Shown here one piece after another: positions 23,088-34,274 of a stretch of 64,000 bases of DNA. The position numbers and the translations under genes are program-made. Each line of letters begins with the position of its first letter. Position 1 is the first letter of the stretch. The notes under the pieces are model-generated. The model did no database searches. It saw nothing but the letters and a program-made list of their open reading frames with translations, and had not been told where the DNA came from. Source of the stretch: Isoetes taiwanensis (Eukaryota; Streptophyta; Lycopodiopsida; Isoetales; Isoetaceae); contig JAJEKV010000114.1 of NCBI GenBank assembly GCA_021234155.1, positions 1,317,654 to 1,381,653 on the forward strand, given 5' to 3'.

Positions 23088-25150
23088 AAAATGATGTTGT
23101 CCACAGCATCAAGGTTCTCCCCACCTTGGTATCTTCCTGTCCTGCAACCAACTTGATGCATACAATTATTATTATAGTTACACAATTATTAGAATTACTC
23201 TAAGGTAATGTTTAAGCCATTACTGTACTATTTCATTATCCAATTAACTTATCACTTCATACTTAATCAACGCAAGGTAATTACTAACCTTACTTAATAC
23301 AACATTTAAGTTTATCAAAGTTTATCAATTTCATGCAAAATTTACACTTCCCAGGTACTCTTCATCCCGTGCAACACGTTATAACAAAATTTGTGTTGCA
23401 AGTCTTTGCACCTTGAAATACTGCATTACTTTTACAATATCTATAATTACATACTTACTAGCTTACACAAGATTTAAGCGATTAGTTTCACTATGTATAC
23501 AAGTGCTCGTGATGCGACTCCCCGCCGGTTCTTCGTTCTCGTTGGCCTCCTGGATTCACACCACGCTAGAATATTAATGTAAAGTTGGTTATAAGGGAAC
23601 CACCCCATCTATCTACATGAATGCATGACTAATCTCCCGGCATAGGAAGAAGATGCTTCTTCCATCGTGGCCGTGGAGACAGCGCCCTATAATGCCTAGG
23701 ATGACACTCATGCCTACACCTTTAGTTGCCCTGGGCGTGAAGGTGGCGTCCTTCCCGTAGGCATTGACTAGAGGTGCTTTTCTATCAATGCATTCCTGAA
23801 TGGCCTCTTATCTCTCGAGGTCGTCTACTTCCGTGGGACGGAAATAGACTTTTTAATCTACCTTCCAACTCATTCAAGCAAAACCGCGGTCATGCCTACA
23901 ATGACATTACACCACGTCCTAGAGATCAATACAGTGGTCCCATCATCATGGTAAATCGCATTTTGCCCATACCTAGCATAGGCTTTATTTTCCAATATTA
24001 ACTTCTATGAAACCTGCATGATTTATTCATGGCTCCTTTAATGCATGCGATTAACATAATTACCCTAAGGTAATATTTATGAATTAACATTATCATAGTA
24101 TCCGGATACATTACTTCCGATAGTACAATTATATTTACTCTAAATCTTTACAATATTTAAAAGACTTTTAGATCCTTAGATTATTTAAAACAATAACCCC
24201 AAAAATAATTTAGACTTATTGTTACATAGACAAGGTTTTAATTATCTTACACAAGAATTAGATGTGCTTCTTATTCTCTTCCTTGGGTCCTGCATTACCC
24301 TTGGAAGTATATCCCTAAGATGCACTTAAGTATATCTGAATTCTATTTTCTATTTATATTTATAAGGACCCCGAGGTCATATAGCTATCCTTGGAAGGAA
24401 TTGCATCCCATAAGGATTAATTAACATGCTACCTCAAATTATCGTTTGTTATTTAACTTATTTCCTATGATACATATCACGTGCGGCAAATTCTATGCGG
24501 TTATTAGGATCTATATTTAACTTATCAATAAGACACATTAAAGCTTATAATACATGCGCACACCTTACCTAAGGCTAGAACGCATCCACCCATTGAGCCG
24601 GCATTGAGTAATTTGGAGATGACTTGGTCGTTGCATTGCTCCCATACTTTTGCTCCACTTCATTGGTGTAGTTAGCTACCACGTCAGTCTCGCACGTTGA
24701 AGGCCTCCTGTTCATTCGCTTCGGCCATTGCCGGAGTGAACTCTTTTCGGTCAATTCGATGGCCCTTCAATCCCTAAGATGCAAGTACGTTCAATCATAA
24801 GATTGAGCCCCCCACTTTCTTCGAAAAGAAAATGGTCATGCACCCCTTCAATGACGTTGTACACAACGTCATATCTATTCTCTCCCCTTAAGAGGTTATA
24901 CGCTTCTTACTTAGCGCATTAATTTACTAGCCTTAGCTAACATATATAACCATCTAAGATGGATGCACATATTATGTTATCATTTATTTCAATATAGTTA
25001 TGGGTTACCTACTTAGTTAAAGCGATTCTAAACCACAAGGTTTTGTCATCATGACAATTCCTTTTGTCCCAAAAGACTATTTGATTACTATAATTCTTAT
25101 TTTAGATGTACCTTGCATGTACTATTCTTTTATATTCTAGAGATACTGTA
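23088..25150. other. AT-rich internal region without genes
   Basis: No coding domain is seen on either strand. Around 24850-24895 the minus strand reads AAGGGGAGAGAATAGATATGACGTTG, which resembles the PPT/LTR junction at 23075 and may be an older, eroded LTR edge. Confidence 0.4.
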
Positions 25151-25595
25151 ACGGGCCCATGGTAGACCGCTCGAGTATTCGAACCTTGAATGTGCCTGTG
25201 GGGCATTCCCGAGACACCGGCATAAATGGGTAGAAGCGACTACTCATAAACGTTTAGACGGTTTTGCCCAGTTGGTTAAGGGTATGTCGGTTAGGAACGT
25301 TACAATGTTCGTCCCCGAGCATCCAAGGCTATACCATGTCACAATGATTACCAAGTATTTGCAAATTACCCATGCATATAGGCACCCATGGAGACTTCGA
25401 ACTTCGAGACCCATTAATTTATACCAAATGTAACGTTCTAACCGGCATACCCTTAACCAACTGGGCAAAACCGTTAGGCGTTTATGAGTAGTCGCTTCTA
25501 CCCATTTATGCATCATGTCAATTCCTTTTTGCCCCAGACTGTGGCACATTCAAGGTTCCTTGAATACTTTTCGGCGGTCTACCATGGGCCCCGTT
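25151..25595. repeat. 445-bp foldback with about 160-bp arms
   Basis: The left arm (25151-25307), starting ACGGGCCCATGGTAGACCGC, and the right arm (about 25430-25595), ending GCGGTCTACCATGGGCCCCG, are inverted copies, roughly 75-80% matched by eye. Strong blocks are 'gggtagaagcgactactcat' and 'ttttgcccagttggttaagg'. The loop is about 120 nt. It lies inside the LTR element's internal region. No protein is recognised. Confidence 0.85.
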
Positions 25596-25630
25596 CTGAT
25601 TCCCCCTTTCTTAGTTATTTAAACTCTTGG

Positions 25631-25964
25631 AGGGTGAAAGCATGCTAGGGTGTACCATCTAAAGTTCTTTTTTTAAGGGGAGTCTTGAAACTACCCGAGT
25701 TGGTTAAGGGTACCCAACACAATGTTGGGAACTTGCATTAATGTCTCAATAAACAATAAGTTTGAGAGTTTATTCATCCATTTTAGTCTCTAATAGTATT
25801 GTCATCCTCTAATACTATAGATTGATATGTTATTGACCTTCAACTCAAAATTTTTGGATTGATTTTAATGGAAAGAAAAAGTAGAAAGTACCAGTTTTAA
25901 AAGTACCCGGTGTAGGTACTTTTGAGGGTTCCAAAAGTGGTACACCGTAGCATGCTTTCACCCT
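25631..25964. repeat. 334-bp element with 27-bp inverted ends
   Basis: Left end AGGGTGAAAGCATGCTAGGG..., right end its reverse complement with a single mismatch over 27 bp. It may be MITE-like, but I see no target-site duplication. It lies 36 bp from the larger foldback. Confidence 0.7.
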
Positions 25965-26302
25965 GGAATATTCCTACCAATCAAATTGATGCCATCGTAA
26001 CAAGTTGGCCGGACTTGTTAGATTACTTCTTTTCTTTCGGTTGGATTATTCTTTTGGAGGTGCTAGATTTATACATGGTCAACAATTATCCTAGTAATGA
26101 TTCCTTCTTAGCGAGGAGATCAATCTCACCAAGTGGTTTCAATAGGTTGGATGTCATTTCCTTCCCAATCCTTGACGCTTAGCTCAATATTGGGGCAATC
26201 CTTCCAGCGAGAATATCTGGAAATGCCTTCTAATCCCAATATAGATGTTATCGTCCATACATTTAACCTATTAGGCCCCATGGCCTTAGATCCTTGAGCT
26301 TG

Positions 26303-29300
26303 CTAGAAGCTCATCCACTCGTTGCCTGCTTGAAGTAGCAAGGTAACGTTCTTCCGAGTCGCTCGATACTTCAGTCTCCTTGACGGTGGCTCCTTCTTGA
26401 TGTAGAGGTTGACTTTGTTCGTTAGAAGCCTCTCATTGCTGGTGGCTTTGATGGTGTAGTTGATCACTTGAAATCTTCCATGCTGCTTTTCAAAAGCCTG
26501 AAGGTGGCGCCGTTGAAAAAGATCTTTCATCTTGAACTCTTTGTCTTGGCAGCTGAAGGACGACTCTGGATCCGTTATTGTTTCTTCGACTCCATCGACG
26601 TCTCATACGTCGAGTCCTCTTGTCGTTATCGTGTTGCCCGAAGAGTGTTGAGGATGTTGATTGCTTCACCCTGCCTGACATCTCTTCCTTTGATCTGTTA
26701 CGCTATGGGAAGGAAGGAATAACAAGGGAACTATACATGAAAAGCATATAGCTTACATAATTACAATTACTACTAGAGTTATTAGGTCCCCCTTGTGCCT
26801 CCCTTCGAGTTGCACGCCTACTCCTTTGCAATGTCATCGGTGTTCCTCCCCGTGCAATGGTGTTGATGATCTATATCCTCCTATTTGTACGTCAGCTCAT
26901 ACTCCAGGGTAACTTGTTGATATGCTTGGGCCCTCCGGTGTTTGTCCGCTATGGCACAACACGCTTTGCATCACATTCTAACTAAAGGTGTGCTGGTCAT
27001 TGATGCTTCGACATTTCGGTCTGCTTCCTGATCCTGTTCTTGGATGGTGATTGTTCCCCCTTCATGCTGCTTGAAGCTATTTGGAGGCGTCTCTTGAGGT
27101 TGTGCACGATTCCTTTGGCTATACTCCTCTGGAGTTGTTCTCTTCTGTAGTTGTTCTTTGAATCGTCGATCCTTGGGTTCACCAAGTTGCATGCAAGTCC
27201 GCATGCAAGTCATCGGCTCGGCTCGCTTAATCCCTTCTCCATCGAGCTTCCAATCTTACTTGTTTGATCCCCTCGATCACATGGCTTGGACGTTGTCACG
27301 TTCTACAGTGCTATGCTGTCTTCTTGTCTTGAGGTACCTTCCAGTGACTTTGATTGTGCTCGTCAGTTTTGATCCTCATGTTGCCTCTAGGGAGCTCGTG
27401 GAAGAAGTCGGTTGCTAACACTTCTCCAGCTTTCAGTTCCTGACCTTTGTCCCTCTATGCATGTCGGTCTCTCTGGCAAGTAAGGCATCATGGCTCTCCT
27501 CCCTGATGGCTCTGTTGTCGGGATGATGGATCCTTATATCTGCGTAGCTTGACCCTTGAGTTGAAGAAGTACCTTCTTTAGATATACTCTTGTCATTAAG
27601 GTGTCGAATGCTTCTACCTTGGGCGTTGCGGTCCCTCATGTCGGAGATGCGATCGGCTTCTTCTGTTCTAATTACTGGTGGGAGTACCTGATGAAGCCAT
27701 CACCTAGTTGTTGGAGGCATATCTCCTCGTCGCGGTGCCTTTCGTAAGTGCATCTCCATCTAATACGCATGTCATAGCGCATCACCCTATATCATTATGG
27801 TCGTCGAGATGTTGCCTTCTTAGTTGGCTTGTTGATGTCGGGTCGTTCCTCCTTCTATTGTTGAGGCCACTCGTGTCATAACTTCGTCAAGTGTTGCCGC
27901 TGCCACAAGAGGTAGTGTTGCGCCACGACGATGTCCGTGCGTCTGCGCATGATCTTGACATGACTGGTGTTGTCTCTTATTCTGACATTGGGTGGACGAG
28001 CGGTCTTCTACTTGAGGGTACTTCCCGAAGTGTTTGGAGTCGAAGGTTTGCTTGGGCTCTGGTCGTTTCTCCCTCATACTTGCTCTTCCATTTTGATCTT
28101 GGGCTATAGTTGTGCTTCCTTGCTTCCTGCTTTGGTAGTCGAAGTGAAGGAGCTTCTTGATCTAAGCGCTAAATCCGTAAAACATGACTCTAAACTCATG
28201 TTTCTCCACTATATATGTGAATGCCCGAGATATACAATAGACATATACGCATTTACATTGGGATTTTTTAATTCATCCATTTTTCCAAAACAACTACGAA
28301 GATCTACTTAAATGTTTATACTCCTTTAGGGTTTTTCCTCCTCCTATCGCGTTTGATTCTTCGGTTTTGCTGCATCTTCTTCGTTCTGGTTCCGGGATTC
28401 CTTGAGATGCTGTTACTATTGTTGACCTTCATGTCTGATCCGAGCTCGTCACCCCAAGTTGCGAAGAGTGTTCGTCGATGTGATCCCTTGAAAAAGATGA
28501 TCCTCCTTAATGTGTATGTCCATCGTGAGGAATGCGGTGACCGCTCAACGTCCCTACATGCGGTGTGTCATTGCAAGGTTGCCGATGTGCGGTGCTGTTG
28601 ATCGCTTGAGTAGGATCACTGGCCGCTGTGCTGATCGGGCATTCTTGAATGTCTTCGGCTCGAAGATGCGTGGTGGTGAGGCGTGCATTGTCATTCCTCC
28701 GCAGTTGAATTTCCTCGAAGTGCGACTCCTGTTGCTTGGGCTTTGCTTCATTCCGAGGTGCCTCTCCTGTCCTTGGAAGTGTGGTCATGTCCATTGCACC
28801 TACCATAGCTCCTTCTGGTCGCCTTTGCGTGATTTGTACCTGTTGGCTAGGTCGTCTCCTCCGTCCTTTGTGTCCTATCCATTCGAGTCTCGCACTCCTT
28901 GGCTGACGTAGTAAAGTCGTCCTTCCCCTTTGGTTTCTAGGTGTTTCTGGGTCCGGAATTCTTGTTCGAGCAGAATATTCTCCTCCTTGATCTTGCCCCT
29001 AATGCTGATATAGGCCTTCAAGTCGGAGATGTTCCTTCCCTGCTATGCGTCTCCTCCCCCTCATGGTCTCCTACTTTTTGGAACCGATGAAAGTTCTCAT
29101 GCTGGTGCAAGGGAGCTGGAAGCTCGTCCTGGTCAGCCTTAGGTGCTTTGTGGTTGCCTAGCTTGGTTGCTCCTTTTGTTGACGTTGCATGACATTCGCT
29201 TGAGCTGCTGGGCTGCAAGGTCGTGGTGGTCTTCCCTCCGGTTTCTATATGCTCCTATGTCGCCATGACTTCTCTCTTCGACGGAAGATTATGCCCTCTG

Positions 29301-29662
29301 GCCCTAGCTCGTGATGCTAACGCGGCATCGATGTCTGACGTCTTCCTGCACCTATATTTTGCTGCCTTGCGTTCTTCCATTTGAAACTCATGTGCGTCGA
29401 GTTGGTGAAGGCCTCGAGATCCTCTTTCTGACGTGAGCTCGTGGACGTGGTAGCCGGGAGGTTGACATCTAGAAGATTCTTGATGCCGTTGGTTACCAAA
29501 TATTCTTCCCATTTGATGAAGATTGATGATAGGCCGGTGGTGTCCTGTTCTACTCGTTTGTCGGTTGAGGTGTTTGTCGTTGTGCTTCCCTCTCTTGGGT
29601 CTGTCTTTTCGGTCTCCTCTCCTTATCTGTCTGTAGATCGGCTGGGTCCTCGATGTCTTCAA
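26303..29662 (-). other. coding-like but unrecognised minus-strand stretch
   Basis: The minus strand is purine-rich and repeatedly open (for example 29662-29255, 29218-29018, 28077-27820, 27639-27433, 27213-26971, 26530-26303). It encodes Q/R/K/H/T/E-rich peptides such as KHFGKYPQVEDRSSTQ and KDLFQRRHLQAFEKQHGRF. The pieces lie in two main frames broken by stops. Position (after the PBS, same strand) suggests the decayed gag or a cargo region of the LTR element. No zinc knuckle, protease or polymerase motif was found. Confidence 0.4.
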
Positions 29663-30383
29663 GAAGTTGCGCCTCTAGCTCTTCTGTGGCTCTGGCCCTG
29701 TACTTAGAAAGTAACGCTCGTATATTCTAGAGTCTAAGGGCTATAATCTTCAAGTCTATGGACATTAGGACGTGTGGTATGGCATGAAATGAGGTTTGTT
29801 TTGCAAGGCCTTCATGATGTTTGAGGCATACTCTAAGGTCCTAGCAGAGTTGGTTTTTTTTTTGGGGGGAGGGGGGAGAGGGTCCAATCTCTACACATGG
29901 AGTGACTTGGGCAGCTCTAGACTCTAGCTCCTTTCTAGGTATCCTGGCAATAGGGAGTGTCAATGTGGCGGTTATATAAGTCAAACTCTATTAGAAGGAC
30001 ACAGAATTAGGTCAAGGTTTATGCCTTTGGCATGAGCAGAGGTGATTTACGAACAGTTGAACTTGGGTTGCTATGCTGAGGTCTAGATGACTATAACAAA
30101 GGGGTGTTCTTGAGCACTTCTATCTAGGAGTAAGGCATTAGCTTCGAGCCGAGAGCAATACTTGCGAGGTACTAATGGGGTATGCTTCTATTTACAAACA
30201 AACCATAGTTTGGAAAAACAATTCAAGGGTTTGAGCAATTTTGGTCATTTTGAGCTGGGGTTTGACATTTCTAGCCTAATTTGAAGTCATAAATAGATTC
30301 TAGACTGTCTAACGGTCCTATTGCAACAAATTTCAGGCGATTTGGAGCTCTGTAGCTCAAGGTATAGAGGTTCAAAGTTTGGA

Positions 30384-30453
30384 TGTCTCATGGTATGCGC
30401 TGGGAGGCAAAAACCAAATTTTGGTTTTTGGTCTGGGCGCATACCGTGAGACA
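30384..30453. repeat. leader hairpin H1
   Basis: TGTCTCATGGTATGCGC ... GCGCATACCGTGAGACA pair as arms. An inner stem AAAAACCAAA/TTTGGTTTTT follows, separated by an internal loop TGGGAGGC opposite GGTCTGGG. The same design recurs at 31094 and 31298. Confidence 0.85.
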
Positions 30454-31093
30454 TTGGGCACTATTTGGCTTAAAAATGTCCAATTTAACTAACACAAAGG
30501 GCAATTATTGCTAATTCAACCTAATTAATCAACAATTATACACCTTTCCTTTGGTTTCGACTTGCTTCTCCTTGTCCATCCATACTGACTCGTTGAGTTT
30601 AGAGTTTCGCCTCTTCGATCTCCTCGAAAATACTTCCAACGAGCCCTCCGACCGCACCTGCTCTTTCAGCTTCGTCTAACTCCTGGTTGATGAAGTCGGC
30701 CAAGTTCTCTTGTGATCCCTGCTGGGATCCCTGCTGATGATGCTCCTCTGAAGTAGTCTCCTCGCCTAATGAAGCTGGGTCTCCCCCTACGAGAAGTCTC
30801 TTCTGAAGCATCTGCTATACTTGGGCCGGGTTGATTCAGCTTTCGTCCGAGGAACTCAAGCGGCCTGCTTTGGTGCGCCATGTTTTTACATCACCGTCAA
30901 TCGAAGGTCCAAAGCCCCAAAAATCGCCGATCTTGTGAGCAAATTTCTAGACAGAAGTCTACAAATGGGGGGAGGTCTAGGTCTATTTATAGTTTGGGCA
31001 ATTTTAGGTCAAATTCTAAGTTACTCTTTTTTATGTGCCAATGCACCTATTAACCTATAACATATGCTTACTTCAGACTTTTCTAATCCATTG
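30454..31093. other. leader region with the gag-like frames
   Basis: Apart from the overlapping frames at 30599-30881 (listed separately) this is AT-rich DNA between hairpins H1 and H2. Confidence 0.4.
30599..30881 (-). pseudogene. possible gag start of the LTR element, frameshifted
   Basis: An ATG at 30881 opens MAHQSRPLEFLGRKLNQPG. Another frame in the same place reads LADFINQELDEAERAGAVGG and ends EEIEEAKL. The overlap suggests one protein with an early frameshift. It is the first ATG of any length downstream of the PBS. No domain is recognised, so the gag label is positional only. Confidence 0.35.
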
Positions 31094-31160
31094 GTCTCAC
31101 GGTGTACGCTGGGAGGCAAAACCAAAATTTGGTTTTGGGTCTGGGCGCATACCATGAGAC
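31094..31160. repeat. leader hairpin H2
   Basis: The same architecture as H1: GTCTCACGGTGTACGC ... GCGCATACCATGAGAC outer arms, CAAAACCAAA/TTTGGTTTTG inner stem, and the same purine-rich internal loop. Confidence 0.85.
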
Positions 31161-31297
31161 ATTTGGCATTCTTGACTAAATTATATGATTTGTAGGCATA
31201 TTCTTAGGGGTATAACATACAGATCTAACTAATTCTTACCTTAAAACTCGATTTAGCATGTTAGTTTGTTAAAATTCATCATGTTTCAAATGGCCCA

Positions 31298-31365
31298 TGT
31301 CTCACGGTGTGCGCTGGGAGGCAAAACCAGAATTTGGTTTTTGGCCTGGGCGCATACCGTGAGAC
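31298..31365. repeat. leader hairpin H3
   Basis: TGTCTCACGGTGTGCGC ... GCGCATACCGTGAGAC arms with the CTGGGAGGC / GCCTGGG internal loop. It lies 194 bp from the PBS. Confidence 0.85.
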
Positions 31366-31558
31366 CTTTGCTACTTTAGGTCAAAATTTTTTCAACTTTT
31401 TAGCTTAGCTTAACTTTTTAACTTCTAACTGTTACTAGCTTAGCATATACTACAAAAATGAGAAAACAATTTCCCACTTTTTCGAGGTTTGAGAATCCTA
31501 CTAAGTTAGTACTACTGGGAGCATGGTCAATGCTTTGCTCTTGGTCACCAAGAACATT

Positions 31559-31570
31559 GCTCTGATACCA
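31559..31570 (-). other. primer-binding site of the minus-strand LTR element
   Basis: TGGTATCAGAGC on the minus strand, one base after the LTR end at 31572. This fixes the orientation of the element. Confidence 0.8.
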
Positions 31571-31571
31571 C

Positions 31572-31954
31572 TATGACGTCCCCTACTCGTATACGGTGCG
31601 CTCACCGTATACAAACAGGAGTTCATCCCCCATACCAGCTCCATGCTAATATAGGGCCCTCCACGTGTCACTGCAACCTTGATGAGTTCCAGTGGGAAGA
31701 ATGAAGGGGTCATTTACCCTGTCTCCCTTCAGGGCCTACTTAGCTGCGGAAGCGTAATATACATGTCAGTAGTACATACATCAACATCACATGACCATCA
31801 CGAAGGATGGCTCACCGCATATCTGCATAGACAAAGATCAGCACATCACATATGGAGATCCTACCCAAGGCTCAGACTCATAGGGAATGACTGACGGCTT
31901 GGGACTCCAGAGGTCATTGCAGACAGAATTCATGGCAAATGGATTTGGCTGGCG
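31572..31954 (-). repeat. truncated 5' LTR (last 383 bp)
   Basis: Nearly identical to 21486-21867. Seen differences include one inserted T and a few substitutions. Similarity ends abruptly at 31954 instead of continuing for another 1.2 kb, so the 5' two thirds of this LTR are missing. Confidence 0.75.
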
Positions 31955-33018
31955 GTAGATAAAATTGAGAAGCTTGAATACTTTCTCAACTCGTAGCTTG
32001 TAATATTTATGAGGAAAATAAGTGACCCAGTTCTTGGTGTATGATGTCTAATTCTATACATGCATTCAATTCAATAATTTTCTTTTTTAGTATGAGTTCC
32101 ACTTTCAGTCTGAGACCCAAACGTCAGGATCTGGCCCACTTTAATCAAATGCGACGTATATATTGCTATTCACGTGAAAATGATACTAGATATAGCACCA
32201 TATAGTTGAGAAGAAGTGGCTCATGATTATTCGACATAGAACGAAGTGTAGAGGTAACGGACCAAGGTAGAAGCTTTTTTTTTTTTTTATTATCGATCAT
32301 AGAAAAAGAATGTTAGTTTAGAAGTGGGAATTTGTAACAATGATGTAGGTATAAAATGTTGACCTGACATTTTATAGCTATTGCTACTTGAATCGAGGTA
32401 TAATTCACAGAAAGCTAGGGAGTAATGGCGTATAACAACGCGGATCTATTCAGTTCAGTGTTTGTAAAACTGCCAACCGGCTTTATGGAGCGACAATTGA
32501 GGGGATGGGCAGAGGCGGCAGAGGTATGAGTCCTCACACGGGCAAGACTTAGGCCATGACACTCAACCATTGATTATATGATTATATTTGACATTGTGCC
32601 TCAAGAAGGACTATGGAAAGGAGTGATCGCCTTTGGTTGAAGGGCGCTGGTGATGGCGCCTAGGGTTTCAGCCATGTTCGTTTGCACATAACTTTTGATT
32701 CCCATGTCAGATTTGAATGATTCTGGGCTCATTGGAAAGCTCGTTGTGTGCTCTTTCTGTTGATATATAGTTTTATGATGAGTAGACTATTTGGCAGCAG
32801 AAAATCGCCTGACAACTCCGGCCCTTTATTGGCAGTGTTAGGGTTTGGCTGCAATCTTCCTTTTGTCATAACTCCTGCATTTGGTGGCAGTTTTAAGCGT
32901 GCTTGCACTCATTGGAAAGCTCATGGAGTGATACTTTCAGTGGTGCTTAAATTTTTCAAGAGTTGCTCTTTTATGGGGGACTGTAGAGCTCTAAAATCTC
33001 AGCTCCCTTTTAGTGGAG
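31955..33018. other. no gene; probable LINE 5' region from about 32630
   Basis: A 12-base T run ends near 32288. From about 32690 a motif 'ctcattggaaagctc' occurs twice about 180 bp apart (32728, 32908) just upstream of the ORF1 ATG, as in a repeated LINE 5' UTR. The remainder shows nothing. Confidence 0.4.
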
Positions 33019-34274
33019 ATGGCAACTCGTAGTCCTTCCAAGTGCCCCTCTAGTAATCCTAATGGAATACAAGGCAATGATAGAAGGGAATATGTTATAG
33101 ATTCTCCAAAGATTAGCATTCGAGATGCCCACAAACTGGCTCGTGAAGGTGCGCCTTCTTCTCCTAAGAGTGTGGTATCATCAGTGGCAGTTGGATCTGA
33201 GGGGCAGGAGAGGCAAGTTTCTATGCACCTCAATCCGCTGGCATTGTCTCATGCTCCTGTTTCTTCCAGTAGCATATGTGTACCTAGTTCAACTGAGGCA
33301 GCAGCTTCCGCTCTCTCCTCTTCTCAGCTTGGTATTCCAGTGTCTGAACCTATGTCTTATTATTCTAGAGGCAATGTGGTACAAGTGACTCTGGAAAGCT
33401 CTTCTGGAGCGTTGGTACTTCCAAAGGCACCTCCAACACATGTTGGAAGTTTTTTAGAACAAATGAGATTAGTAGCTCCTGCCCAGAAGAATGTGACATA
33501 GGTTGCATCCCCAATACATATTGGGAGTCCCTCACATGAAAGAGGCCTTTCTGGACAAAAAGAACATCCAATGCACGTTGGTGATTCCTCAAGGCAGGAG
33601 GAGTTTCCCACTCTTCCCTCAAACAAGCCTGGGATATCTTTTTCTTCAACCACGCCGCATATCTCGACCTCTACACCTTGGAGATCTTCTGACACAGTGG
33701 CAAGGGTTACAGGTGTCTGCTTCTCTGAGTGGCTATGCAAAGGTGTGTCATCTCCAGCCACGTCACTTCGTGTCTCAGAGGTCATTGCCACCATGGTGGA
33801 CAATAATAAGAAAGAAGTTGCATCCTATCTTCAACAGTTGCAGGCCAAGCAGGACTCCATGGATATTTTGTTATCACCAGCTGCAATTTTTTATGAGGTT
33901 CAGGAGTGCAGGTCAACCTTTGAGCACTTTGGGGCCCCTGTGGTGTAGATCAGTCATGAGACTAACCATCGTCATGTGGAGCAATTAGTTGCATGCTCTG
34001 TTGTTTGTTACTTCACTGGCCCTGAAGCACGTGGGATCTTGGTTATCTGGGCATCTACACAAATTAGGGCTTTCTGCGTATCAATCTATCAAGCTCGTGG
34101 CCAAAGATCAACGTTGTTTTCTCCTGATGTTTGAGTCTCCTGAGCCGGTGGCTCAACTCATAGAACGAGGAGTTGATCCTCTGTGGAAACATGTTCCTGG
34201 CTCTTTTCCACGGAAGCCAGTTGCCTTACGTGCCCCATTTTGGATTGCTATTGAAGATTTTCCTCCAGAGTTTC
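33019..34274 (+). pseudogene. LINE ORF1 (gag-like, DUF4283-type) relic
   Basis: The ATG at 33019 opens a serine/proline-rich N-terminal region (MATRSPSKCPSSNPNG...). A TAG near 33499 and another near 33946 interrupt it. A frame change then leads into a conserved-looking block: SIKLVAKDQRCFLLMFESPE, HVPGSFPRKPVALRAPFW, IAIEDFPPEF. That block fits the DUF4283 fold of plant LINE ORF1 proteins ('...fll.F.s.e....', then 'PvWi...glP.e.'). The RNA-binding C-terminus and zinc knuckle are missing, because at about 34275 the sequence switches to an unrelated gene fragment. Two stops and a frameshift make it dead. Confidence 0.55.

Larger units (their letters stand above)
21486..31954 (-). mobile_element. 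LTR retrotransposon, minus strand, no recognisable pol, 5' LTR truncated
   Basis: Two near-identical segments (21486-21867 and 31572-31954) share the LTR end GGGGACGTCACA/TA on the minus strand. At 31559-31570 the minus strand reads TGGTATCAGAGC, a tRNA-iMet PBS, one base from the LTR end. The other end carries a polypurine tract next to TGTGACGT, marking the start of a 1589-bp 3' LTR. The right LTR keeps only its last 383 bp, and no target-site duplication is visible, in line with truncation. Between them lie 8.5 kb with leader hairpins, gag-like pieces and two foldbacks. I found no reverse transcriptase, integrase or RNase H motif, so it is probably a non-autonomous or gutted element. Confidence 0.7.
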
